Origin: Nitrospira sp.
Lineage (GTDB): Bacteria > Nitrospirota > Nitrospiria > Nitrospirales > Nitrospiraceae
DNA: 10,000 bases
Direction of reading: 5' to 3'
Assembly: GCA_020216985.1 (NCBI GenBank)
Contig: JAIWOH010000207.1
Location: 1 to 10,000, forward strand
Position numbers and translations under genes: made by a program. Shown here one piece after another: positions 1 through 6,388 of the stretch (within the stretch, counting starts at the first letter, position 1; each line of letters starts with the position of its first letter). The notes under the pieces were generated by a model that saw only the letters and a program-made list of their open reading frames with translations, was not told where the DNA came from and searched no databases.

Positions 1-547
1 CCCGTTTCTCTTCCTCTTTTTCAAGACGATCAAACAGGCGATCCGCGTTTTTGCGGACGAAGTCGCGGACCTCCGCGTTCAGCTCCTTGGCCCGTTCGAG
101 ATTGTTCTTCATGTCTTCCAAACTGAGTTTGGCGAGCACATAGTAGGTATTGGTTTTTTCATCTTTGTAGCGATCGACCGGGCGCACGCCGCTCAACGTC
201 ACAGTGGTGACCGTTTTGATAGCCCGTTCGACGTTTTGTTCTTCGGTGTTCCGCGTGAAATCCCCCGCCGTCGTCGAGGCGGCATAATCTCTCATCAGGT
301 AGCCCGTGTAGGTTTCAAACGTCTTGGCGATTTCTGCGCGCGCTCGATTTTCAGCGGTATCCCAGGCAAGGGGTTCGTTCTTCACGCCCACCACCGAACC
401 CACCCCATAAAACGCTTTTCGGTCTTTGTCATTGAATGCTCCGGACCCTCTTTCCACCCACTTGGGAGGACCGCCACAAGCCGTGAGCCCCACCAGCAGA
501 AGGGCTACAAGACCCGTGTTGACCAGCCTCGTCTGCCGCTGCATCAT
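1..547 (-). CDS. LPP20-family-like outer-membrane lipoprotein (3' end beyond window)
   Basis: Reading leftwards from ATG at 547, 182 codons are open to the window edge, so the C-terminus is missing. The N-terminus is a lipoprotein signal: a short basic start (MMQRQTR), a hydrophobic stretch (about residues 12-21) and a lipobox L-T-A-C with the lipidated cysteine at 24, followed by GG. The mature part begins PPKW, then has a glycine-rich GVGSVVGVKN strand and helical segments ending in a charged, possibly coiled-coil stretch (about residues 145-182). This layout resembles LPP20/LPP20-like lipoproteins (FlgO-like fold), whose role is mostly unknown; the family call is from recall. A strong AGGAGG (554-559) sits 6 bases from the first ATG; a second ATG follows immediately. 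A sigma70-like promoter lies at 633-661. It is divergent from the small gene at 762. Presence of the gene is near certain, family name moderate. Confidence 0.8.
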   Translation of the reverse strand, partial: MMQRQTRLVNTGLVALLLVGLTACGGPPKWVERGSGAFNDKDRKAFYGVGSVVGVKNEPLAWDTAENRARAEIAKTFETYTGYLMRDYAASTTAGDFTRNTEEQNVERAIKTVTTVTLSGVRPVDRYKDEKTNTYYVLAKLSLEDMKNNLERAKELNAEVRDFVRKNADRLFDRLEKEEEKR

Positions 548-632
548 AAAAATCCTCCTTCCGACTCACAGGACGATCCCCGTGAGAGCCACCATCCAGT
601 CCCGTCCATCAGCACGAGAAAAAAGCGATTTC

Positions 633-661
633 ATGCTAACATGCCCCCCTGGTTCCGTCAA
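633..661 (-). promoter_or_regulatory. Candidate sigma70 promoter for the lipoprotein gene
   Basis: On the minus strand, TTGACG (656-661) and TAGCAT (633-638) are separated by exactly 17 bases, and a TG sits one base upstream of the -10 hexamer (extended -10). The -35 matches 5 of 6 consensus positions and the -10 matches 4 of 6. The predicted start would be near 626, giving a leader of roughly 80 bases before the ATG at 547. Inferred from sequence only. Confidence 0.55.
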
Positions 662-715
662 CGAAACAGCCTTTCAATCGGTACGGAAATGTCTTCGCTC
701 TTTCTTTTCGCCGCG

Positions 716-731
716 GATCGGAAAGCCGATC
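716..731. repeat. Perfect inverted repeat upstream of the 56-residue gene
   Basis: GATCGG (716-721), a 4-base AAAG spacer and CCGATC (726-731) form a perfect 6-base-pair inverted repeat, 30 bases before the ATG at 762. It is not followed by a T-run on either strand, so it does not look like a terminator. It could be an operator or a small 5'-leader hairpin; nothing in the sequence decides between these. Confidence 0.4.
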
Positions 732-761
732 GACCAACCACGTGATAGGGAGAAATCGGTT

Positions 762-932
762 ATGGCGGAGATTCACATCGACAACGGCATCATCACCATC
801 ATGAATTTGGACGTGCAAGACACAAAGGCCGCGACCATTTTGGCCGCCTATCCGGCAGAGCGTCGGGCGGAAATCACCCGCCGCGCCATCAAGATCGGAT
901 TAGGTTATCTGAAGGGTGGAGAACAGGAGTAA
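762..932 (+). CDS. Small orphan protein, 56 aa, possibly ribbon-helix-helix-like
   Basis: I do not recognise this protein by family. The ATG at 762 is chosen because AGGGAG (747-752) sits 9 bases upstream; in-frame codons further upstream, back to 426, run antisense to the lipoprotein gene and its promoter and are not believable coding sequence. The product begins MAEIHIDNGIITI, which looks like a beta strand, followed by a short helix (about residues 18-29, TKAATILAAYPA) and a longer amphipathic basic helix (about 32-50, with RRAEITRRAIKIG). Strand-helix-helix with a final R-x-E-I-x-R-R-A-I-x-x-G pattern is reminiscent of CopG/Arc-type DNA-binding proteins, but this is a shape argument, not a match. 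No partner gene follows on the same strand; the next gene is convergent. The gene is probably real. Confidence 0.62.
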   Translation: MAEIHIDNGIITIMNLDVQDTKAATILAAYPAERRAEITRRAIKIGLGYLKGGEQE

Positions 933-1035
933 GAAGTCGCTCGTGCTTGGCTTAGCTTGGATCGAATCAATCCGTTGACGTCGAATCGCGCAGGGTCTTC
1001 TCCCTCGAAAACCCTGAGGCGCCCGAATCGGCGGT

Positions 1036-1941
1036 TCAGGGAGCCATCGATCCTTCACCCGACGTGGACGCCGACGGAGGCGAAATGGAGGACCCTTCGA
1101 TCAACACGGTATCACCGTCGCCGTCGATTCTGAGACTGATGGGATGCTGAGCGCCGTCGGAGGCACGTTCCACCCGTTCAACAAGATAGGCTCCCAACTC
1201 AGAAGCCATCAGCCGGCCGTTTCCGTCCAAGTCCGCTTCGCCGGAGAGGCCGGCCAACAACAGTCGCACGAAGAGACTCTTGCCGTCGGGACGTAACGCT
1301 GTCTCTCCTTTGCCCGCCGCGCTGACCACCTGGACGGCCCGTCGCTCCCGCTCATCCTCCGGCGCCGCCCGACCCTCCAGCGACAACCGCGGAGGCGCCG
1401 TCACTTCCCATCCGAAGACCGGCGCGTCGAACAAGAGTACCGTATGTTTCGACGCGGTGCGCCGCGTAAATTCCTTGAGCTGCTCGACCGTTATGGATTT
1501 ACCGATGTGGGCGATCTGCGCATCCAGAGGGACGAGGTAGCTCCGTTCCTCTCCCTCCGCATCCCGTGCGGCGCCGGCGTGACCGATGTAGAAGATGACC
1601 AGTCTGTCCATTCGACCGACTTTTCTCGGCAGAATATCGTTGAAAACCTGTTGCAGCCGGCGAGAGGTGGCGTCTTTTTCGTAAATCTCCACGACCTCGT
1701 CAAATCCCAACCGCCGAAACGCCTGCGCGACTCGTTTCGCATCATCGATCGCGCCTGGAAGGGGTTGAGCCACCAGGTAGTTTTCAATGCCGATGATGAC
1801 GGCCCAGGACTTGTAGTAGAGCCCTTCAGGTTTCCCCGCCTGGGCGTACGCATCCGAAGGCGCGGCGCACCACCAGGCCCCGATCGCCTGCCCCAACAGC
1901 ACACCGATTACTCCCAGCCCACACAGAAACCGTCTCATCAT
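1036..1941 (-). CDS. Secreted caspase-like (peptidase C14 fold) protein lacking the catalytic cysteine
   Basis: The 301-residue product starts with a signal peptide: basic MMRR, a hydrophobic core, and a likely cleavage after A33-Q34-A35. The caspase-like domain follows. SWAVIIGIENY (45-55) is the first core strand of bacterial C14 proteins. LVIFYIGHAG (114-123) carries the catalytic-type His121. HTVLLFDAP (166-174) is the strand that normally ends D-A-C, but residue 174 is proline (codon CCG). A family-typical EF-hand-like loop, D237-L-D239-G-N241-G...E248, follows, then a Q-H-P motif (265-267). With Cys replaced by Pro, peptidase activity is not expected, so a binding or scaffold role outside the cytoplasm is more likely (inference). 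No clear Shine-Dalgarno sequence precedes the ATG at 1941; the second Met is an alternative start. A candidate promoter lies at 1990-2018. The gene is monocistronic and divergent from acs. Confidence 0.85.
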   Translation of the reverse strand: MMRRFLCGLGVIGVLLGQAIGAWWCAAPSDAYAQAGKPEGLYYKSWAVIIGIENYLVAQPLPGAIDDAKRVAQAFRRLGFDEVVEIYEKDATSRRLQQVFNDILPRKVGRMDRLVIFYIGHAGAARDAEGEERSYLVPLDAQIAHIGKSITVEQLKEFTRRTASKHTVLLFDAPVFGWEVTAPPRLSLEGRAAPEDERERRAVQVVSAAGKGETALRPDGKSLFVRLLLAGLSGEADLDGNGRLMASELGAYLVERVERASDGAQHPISLRIDGDGDTVLIEGSSISPPSASTSGEGSMAP

Positions 1942-1989
1942 GATCGGCTGATCGACGATATTTACATGGTCGAAAAACGCTCGCGGGCC

Positions 1990-2018
1990 AGACTACCGTT
2001 GAGCTCCGACACTGTCAA
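1990..2018 (-). promoter_or_regulatory. Candidate sigma70 promoter for the caspase-like gene
   Basis: On the minus strand a perfect TTGACA (2013-2018) is followed after 17 bases by TAGTCT (1990-1995), which keeps the important T1, A2 and T6 of the -10 hexamer. The predicted start near 1983 gives a leader of about 40 bases before the ATG at 1941. Sequence-only inference. Confidence 0.5.
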
Positions 2019-2090
2019 GGATCCCCGAAGGACAGACTTGTTGCGATCCCACCGACCACCCTCAGCCCCCTGTCTCCACTTTCATTCAGG

Positions 2091-2119
2091 TTGCAGGCAC
2101 ATCGTGTTTTCTCCATAAT
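2091..2119 (+). promoter_or_regulatory. Candidate promoter for acs
   Basis: TTGCAG (2091-2096) and CATAAT (2114-2119) are 17 bases apart. The -10 matches 5 of 6 positions; the -35 only matches TTG. The expected start near 2126 leaves a short leader containing a palindromic ATCGATCGAT (2133-2142) and the AGGAGG ribosome site (2149-2154), 9 bases before the acs ATG. Confidence 0.4.
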
Positions 2120-2163
2120 GCGCGCAGGCGCCATCGATCGATACAAAAAGGAGGTCGTGATTC

Positions 2164-4053
2164 ATGACGGAAGAGATTGAAACCCTCTTAAAAGAAAGCC
2201 GACTGCACCGTCCCTCCGCCCAGACCGTCGCCAACGCCTACGTCAAGGACTATGACACCGAGTACAAAAAATCCATCGCCGATCCGGAAGGGTTTTGGAG
2301 CGGCGCGGCACGAGAATTAGAATGGTTTTCTCCCTGGCACACCGTTCTTGAGTGGAACTATCCCTGGGCCAAATGGTTCGTCGGCGCCACCTGCAACATC
2401 GCCTACAATTGCCTTGATCGCCACGTTCGCACTTGGCGCAAGAACAAGGTGGCGCTGATCTGGGTGGGAGAACACGATCAAGAGCGCATTTTCACTTATG
2501 CGGAGCTGTATCGCCACGTCAATCGCTGCGCCAACGCGCTCAAGAAACTCGGCATCGCGAAAGGCGATCGAGTGACCATTTATCTTCCCAAGATTCCCGA
2601 ACAGATGATCGCCATGCTGGCCTGCGCCAGAATCGGAGCGATTCACAGCGTGGTCTATTCCGGCTTCAGCGCCCCGGCCCTCGCCAGTCGCATCCATGAC
2701 GCCGAGTCCAAGGCGGTCATCACCGCCGATGTGGGATTCGACAGGGGCAAGACGATTCCGTTGAAATCGGTGGTGGACGAAGCCCTCAAGGCCTGTCCGA
2801 CGGTGAACCACGTCGTCGTGGTGCGCCGCCAACCGTCCGAACATCCGCTTTCGGCACCCAAGGAACTCGACTGGCACGAATGGCTGCGGAACGAATCGGC
2901 AATCTGTCAGGCGGAATCCCTCGATGCCGAAGCTCCTTTATACATTCTGTACACGTCGGGCACCACCGGCAAACCCAAGGGCGTGGTCCACGTCCACGGC
3001 GGCTACATGGTGGGAACGTACATGACGACCAAGTACGTCTTCGATCTCAAAGACGACGACGTGTACTTCTGCGTGGCCGATCCCGGTTGGGTCACAGGAC
3101 ACAGTTACATCGTCTATGGCCCTCTGCTCAATGGCGCCACGATCCTGACCGCCGAAGGCAAACCCGACTATCCGAATCCAGGCCGCTGGTGGGACCTGAT
3201 CGAGCGATACGGAGTCTCCATTTTTTACACCACCCCGACCGCGATTCGCCTGTTGATGCGCTACGGAGAGGAGTGGCCGGCAAAATATGACTTGTCGTCG
3301 CTCCGCATCCTCGGGAGCGTCGGCGAACCGATCAACCCGGAAGCCTGGGAGTGGTTCCACCAGGTCACCGGAGGAGAGAAACCTATCATGGACACCTGGT
3401 GGCAGACGGAAACCGGCGCCATCCTCATCACACCGCTTCCCTCCATGCCGCTCAAACCGGGCTCCGCGGCCAAACCCTTCTTGGGCATCGAGGCGGATGT
3501 GGTCGATCGCGAGGGCAACAGCCTGCCTCCCAACGTCGGCGGTTTGGCCGTTATTAAGAAACCTTGGCCCTCCATGATGCGCACCATTTACAAAGATCCC
3601 GAACGGTATCAGACCTATTGGAATACGATTCCTAACTGCTATACCGCCGGGGACATCTGTCACAAGGACGAGGACGGCTACTTTTGGTTTATGGGAAGGG
3701 CGGATGATGTCATCAAGGTGGCCGGCAACCGATTGGGGACGGCGGAAGTGGAGAGCGCCTTGGTCAGCCACCCCGCTATCGCGGAAGCGGCGGTGATCGG
3801 CAAACCGCACAAAACAGTGGGCGAATCCATCAAGGCCTTCATCATTCTCAAACAAGGCGAGCAGGACAGTCCGACGCTGATCAAATCGATCAAAGATCAC
3901 GTCCTCAAGGAGCTGGGCAAGATCGCCGTTCCATCGGAAATCGACATCGTCTCCTCACTGCCCAAAACCAGGTCCGGGAAAATCATGCGGCGGGTTCTGA
4001 AAGCCAAGGAACTGGGTCAGGACCCCGGCGATCTTTCAACGATCGAGGAGTAA
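2164..4053 (+). CDS. acs: Acetyl-CoA synthetase (AMP-forming)
   Basis: This cytoplasmic enzyme activates acetate with ATP and CoA to acetyl-CoA, AMP and PPi (EC 6.2.1.1). The 629-residue product is slightly shorter than E. coli Acs (652). The N-terminal part has the ACS-type segment FWSGAAREL (44-52). The phosphate-binding loop [11 protein letters not shown] spans 263-273. VGEP (386-389) and DTWWQTETG (410-418) build the nucleotide and acyl pocket; the tryptophan pair and V310-T311 in GWVTGHSY are those of short-chain acetate-type enzymes. [11 protein letters not shown] (511-521) is the domain hinge. [11 protein letters not shown] (600-610) carries the catalytic lysine K606, the residue reversibly acetylated in other Acs proteins. 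A strong AGGAGG precedes the ATG by 9 bases. A small membrane protein gene follows after 5 bases. Propionate as substrate cannot be excluded; the ACS family itself is certain. Confidence 0.96.
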   Translation: MTEEIETLLKESRLHRPSAQTVANAYVKDYDTEYKKSIADPEGFWSGAARELEWFSPWHTVLEWNYPWAKWFVGATCNIAYNCLDRHVRTWRKNKVALIWVGEHDQERIFTYAELYRHVNRCANALKKLGIAKGDRVTIYLPKIPEQMIAMLACARIGAIHSVVYSGFSAPALASRIHDAESKAVITADVGFDRGKTIPLKSVVDEALKACPTVNHVVVVRRQPSEHPLSAPKELDWHEWLRNESAICQAESLDAEAPLYILYTSGTTGKPKGVVHVHGGYMVGTYMTTKYVFDLKDDDVYFCVADPGWVTGHSYIVYGPLLNGATILTAEGKPDYPNPGRWWDLIERYGVSIFYTTPTAIRLLMRYGEEWPAKYDLSSLRILGSVGEPINPEAWEWFHQVTGGEKPIMDTWWQTETGAILITPLPSMPLKPGSAAKPFLGIEADVVDREGNSLPPNVGGLAVIKKPWPSMMRTIYKDPERYQTYWNTIPNCYTAGDICHKDEDGYFWFMGRADDVIKVAGNRLGTAEVESALVSHPAIAEAAVIGKPHKTVGESIKAFIILKQGEQDSPTLIKSIKDHVLKELGKIAVPSEIDIVSSLPKTRSGKIMRRVLKAKELGQDPGDLSTIEE

Positions 4054-4058
4054 CGGTC

Positions 4059-4283
4059 GTGGGAAAGGGCGGGAGAAGGCCGGGCGAGCCGATTTATCTG
4101 AGGCGGCACATGATCGCGCTCGCCGGCGCGGTGGCGCTCCCGGTCGTCGTCGTGCAGGGGTACAAGATTTTCATCGGCCCGCTCAGCTTCGACGTCCAAC
4201 TGTTGATGGTCATCGTCGTCTCCGTCTTCTCCGGAATCGGTCTGTATTTCTTCTATCGTTCTTCGGCGCGGAATGAGCCGTAA
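4059..4283 (+). CDS. Small two-helix membrane protein translationally coupled to acs
   Basis: The product is 74 residues from a GTG start. This start is chosen because GAGGAG (4045-4050), inside the last acs codons, lies 8 bases upstream; an in-frame ATG at 4110 (Met18) is possible but has a weaker site. The N-terminus is strongly basic (K3, R6, R7, R15, R16). Two hydrophobic segments follow, about residues 18-33 and 46-66, joined by a short loop, and the tail is short and polar (YRSSARNEP). By the positive-inside rule both ends should be cytoplasmic. I do not recognise the family. In E. coli, acs is followed by yjcH (a small two-helix membrane protein) and the acetate permease actP. The position here is similar, but I see no clear DUF485 likeness and no permease follows. 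A link to acetate metabolism is inferred from coupling alone. Confidence 0.7.
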   Translation: MGKGGRRPGEPIYLRRHMIALAGAVALPVVVVQGYKIFIGPLSFDVQLLMVIVVSVFSGIGLYFFYRSSARNEP

Positions 4284-4288
4284 GACTC

Positions 4289-4303
4289 GGCCGACTTCCG
4301 GCC
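4289..4303. terminator. Possible weak hairpin between convergent genes
   Basis: GGCCG (4289-4293), an ACTTC loop and CGGCC (4299-4303) form a perfect GC-only 5-base-pair stem in the 35-base gap between the convergent ends of the small membrane protein gene and ribE. There is no T-run on either side, so an intrinsic terminator is doubtful. It may contribute to ending transcription in both directions. Confidence 0.3.
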
Positions 4304-4318
4304 CCTCTCAAGAATCCG

Positions 4319-4978
4319 TCAGATCAAACCCCGCTTCTGAAGATAGTCCGTGTCGATGACCGGAGGGGCTTTGATTTTGGGAAGCTGACTCCGTTCCTGA
4401 AGCAACCGCTCGACGTACTTGCCGATCAAGTCAGACTCAAGATTGACGGGCTCGTTCACCTGTTTCAGCCCCAAGGTCGTCACCTTCGCCGTATGGGGAA
4501 TGACCGATATGCTGAAGCTGCGGTCGGTCACCTCGTTGATCGTCAGGCTGACGCCGTCCACCGCGATCGAGCCCTTAGCCACGCAGTACCGCAAAATCGG
4601 CGACGGCGCTTCAACGGCCATCACGATGGACTCGCCTTCCTGCCTCCGACTCTTGACGACGCCGACCCCGTCCACATGGCCGGCCACCAGATGTCCGCCG
4701 ATACGTTCGTTGAAACGCATCGCCCGCTCCAAATTGACCGGAGCGCCGACGGCGACTCCGCCCAACGTGGTGACGGCAAGCGTCTCCGGGGACACGTCCA
4801 CGGAAAAGTCGTTCTTGCCGATCGAGACCGCCGTCAAGCACACGCCGTTGACGCTCACACTGTCGCCGATTTTGAGATCGCCCATCACAATCGAGGCCAA
4901 AATAGTCAGCCTCGCGCCCTTCAACATCTTCTCCACGGACACCACCGCGCCCATTTCCTCGACGATGCCTGTAAACAT
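4319..4978 (-). CDS. ribE: Riboflavin synthase (alpha chain)
   Basis: The enzyme dismutates two molecules of 6,7-dimethyl-8-ribityllumazine to riboflavin and a pyrimidinedione, the last step of riboflavin synthesis (EC 2.5.1.9), as a cytoplasmic trimer. The 219 residues form the standard two lumazine-binding repeats. Repeat 1 begins MFTGIVEE and contains SVNGVCLTAV (42-51) with the conserved Cys47. The junction NLERAMRF...GGHLVAGHVDG (82-104) carries His101. Repeat 2 has GSIAVDGVSLTINEV (136-150) and ends NLESDLIGKYVERLL (179-193). The last 25 residues are a family-typical variable tail. The start ATG at 4978 has GGAG (4988-4991) 9 bases upstream, and MFTGIVE is the canonical N-terminus. The gene is called ribE or ribC in different species. 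It follows the MFS gene by 98 bases, and an extended -10 promoter lies in that gap. I see no FMN riboswitch there. Confidence 0.96.
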   Translation of the reverse strand: MFTGIVEEMGAVVSVEKMLKGARLTILASIVMGDLKIGDSVSVNGVCLTAVSIGKNDFSVDVSPETLAVTTLGGVAVGAPVNLERAMRFNERIGGHLVAGHVDGVGVVKSRRQEGESIVMAVEAPSPILRYCVAKGSIAVDGVSLTINEVTDRSFSISVIPHTAKVTTLGLKQVNEPVNLESDLIGKYVERLLQERSQLPKIKAPPVIDTDYLQKRGLI

Positions 4979-5055
4979 GCTTCAGCGCTCCGTCATATTA
5001 ATACGCATCATACACATGCGACGGCCAAGATCATTTTCCTGCTCGCCTCGCGGCC

Positions 5056-5064
5056 ATTATAACA
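5056..5064 (-). promoter_or_regulatory. Extended -10 promoter element upstream of ribE
   Basis: On the minus strand the gap between the MFS stop and ribE contains TGTTATAAT: a perfect TATAAT (5056-5061) with TG one base upstream (5063-5064). No -35-like hexamer stands at 16-18 bases, which is acceptable for extended -10 promoters. The start would be near 5049, giving a leader of about 70 bases. It would let ribE be expressed independently of the upstream genes. Confidence 0.45.
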
Positions 5065-5076
5065 CCGCCGGCGATT

Positions 5077-6246
5077 CTATCGGCGTCTCATCGCCGCCCA
5101 GAACAGACCTCCGGCCGCGAGTTGAATGGCCGCGATGACGGCGAAGGCTTCTTCGTAGCTCAGCCGCGCGATCAACAGGCCGGCCAACAGGGGCCCGCTC
5201 GCGTGGCCGATGTCCATGATCGTTCCCTGCATCCCCATGCCGGCGCCCAGTCGTTTGAACTCGGAACTGTCCGCCACCAGAGCCGACGAGGAAGAAGACA
5301 CGACGGCTTCGCCGAAGCCGAAGCCGGCCGAGAGTACAAGCAGAACGGGAAACAACGATATATGAGGAATACAGACGAACGTCGCCGCACATACGAGAAG
5401 CCCGAACAGAATCAGAGGCCGGCGTCCGATCCGATCGGATACCCGCCCCATAATCGGTTTGGAAAAAAAGGAGGTGAAGGCTTGCACACTGAACAACAGC
5501 CCCACTTCTCCCGGATTGAGCCCGGCTTTGACTCCGTACAACGGCAAAAAGGCCATCAAAGCGCCGTTGGCGATCATCTTCGCTGCGTCGGTCACACTGG
5601 TGACCAATACCTTTGTATTTTTCGCGACCACCGCGAACCCTTTCCACATCTCGGACCATACCGCCGCCAACCGCCTGTCTTGGACCGACGGAGCCGAGAC
5701 GTTCAACGGCAAACTGTAAAACAACGCCATGCCGACGCAGCCGAAGAGGCCGGCCGTCACAAACGTCGTGGGGAAGCCTGTGTTGTGAACCAGGACCCCT
5801 CCGAGAAACGGCCCCAGCAAGGCTCCCGATTGCGTACAGGCCGTATAAGTGCCTAACGCCGCGCCGCGCCTCTCGCGGTACAGCTCGGCGACCGTCGCCA
5901 GCGCGCTGGGAGCGAAAACGGCCGTGGCGAGTCCATGAACAAACCGTAACAGAGTCAGGGCGTTGACGTCGCTCACGAAGGGGTAAAGAAACGGCGGCAG
6001 CCCGAACGCCACGACGCCGATCCGCAACAACGTGCGTCTACCGTACAGATCGGACAGGGCTCCGGCCGGCAGTTTCAGCAGAACGCCGGTCAGGGTTGAA
6101 ACGGAAACGACCAGTCCGATCCGTTCCGGACCAGCACCGAGCGACTCGGCGAACAGCGACAGAGCCGGCATCCGCACCATGTTGTAACTGATGAAACAAA
6201 AGACGCCGACCGTGCAGATCAACGCGAAACTGCGGGAAGTCGTCAT
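5077..6246 (-). CDS. MFS transporter, 12-helix drug/metabolite type
   Basis: This is an inner-membrane secondary transporter of the major facilitator superfamily; the substrate cannot be told from sequence. From the ATG at 6246 it has 389 residues, a normal length. TM1 covers about 7-24. The signature motif A, G62-x3-D66-x2-G69-R70-R71, lies in the loop between TM2 and TM3, and a second copy, G267-RVSD-RIGRR276, lies between TM8 and TM9, as expected for two related six-helix halves. A central cytoplasmic loop lies around 183-210. The frame is open upstream to a GTG at 6330, which would add 28 atypical residues; I prefer the ATG because TM1 then begins close to the N-terminus, although neither start has a good ribosome site. 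It lies 142 bases after the hydrolase gene and 98 bases before ribE. Multidrug or metabolite export is the usual guess for this subfamily. Confidence 0.9.
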   Translation of the reverse strand: MTTSRSFALICTVGVFCFISYNMVRMPALSLFAESLGAGPERIGLVVSVSTLTGVLLKLPAGALSDLYGRRTLLRIGVVAFGLPPFLYPFVSDVNALTLLRFVHGLATAVFAPSALATVAELYRERRGAALGTYTACTQSGALLGPFLGGVLVHNTGFPTTFVTAGLFGCVGMALFYSLPLNVSAPSVQDRRLAAVWSEMWKGFAVVAKNTKVLVTSVTDAAKMIANGALMAFLPLYGVKAGLNPGEVGLLFSVQAFTSFFSKPIMGRVSDRIGRRPLILFGLLVCAATFVCIPHISLFPVLLVLSAGFGFGEAVVSSSSSALVADSSEFKRLGAGMGMQGTIMDIGHASGPLLAGLLIARLSYEEAFAVIAAIQLAAGGLFWAAMRRR

Positions 6247-6302
6247 GGCCGCAACGCTCTGGCGCGACCGGAAGGTTGAACCCGCGACACCTCTCTCTGA
6301 AC

Positions 6303-6312
6303 CGAAGCCTTC
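6303..6312. repeat. CGAAGCCTTC repeat, copy 1, upstream of the MFS gene
   Basis: This 10-base motif recurs at 6354-6363, in the same orientation and 51 bases away. Both lie in the 142-base gap between the hydrolase and MFS genes. The core is nearly self-complementary, so it could be a protein-binding site. There is no functional evidence. Confidence 0.3.
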
Positions 6313-6353
6313 TGGGCAAAAACAGGCCACGCGAGATGGTCATCCAATCCCCT

Positions 6354-6364
6354 CGAAGCCTTCG
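6354..6364. repeat. CGAAGCCTTCG palindrome, copy 2, upstream of the MFS gene
   Basis: CGAAG-C-CTTCG is a perfect inverted repeat around a single central base, too tight to fold as a hairpin, so a double-stranded DNA binding site is the more natural reading. It repeats the motif at 6303-6312. Confidence 0.3.
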
Positions 6365-6388
6365 TACTGCAACACCGCCATCTGCCGC

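Noticed and set aside
236..761. Forward frames over 236-745 and the upstream part of the 426-932 frame
   Set aside because: They run antisense to the lipoprotein gene and its promoter and give low-complexity, Arg/Pro/His-rich translations; only the part from 762 has a ribosome site and sensible composition.
991..1016. CAGGGT/ACCCTG stem between the convergent 56-residue and caspase-like genes
   Set aside because: Six base pairs around a 14-base loop with no T-run; too weak to call a terminator.
2938..3900. 320-codon open frame on the minus strand inside acs
   Set aside because: Antisense shadow of a well-conserved gene in GC-rich DNA; no ribosome site and no recognisable domain.
5012..5028. 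Small CGCAT/ATGCG inverted repeat in the ribE leader
   Set aside because: Five base pairs of mixed AT/GC with a 7-base loop; expected often by chance, with no link to a known leader element.
6247..6330. GTG at 6330 as start of the MFS transporter
   Set aside because: It adds 28 residues not typical of MFS N-termini and has no ribosome site; the ATG at 6246 places the first helix near the N-terminus. Not excluded.
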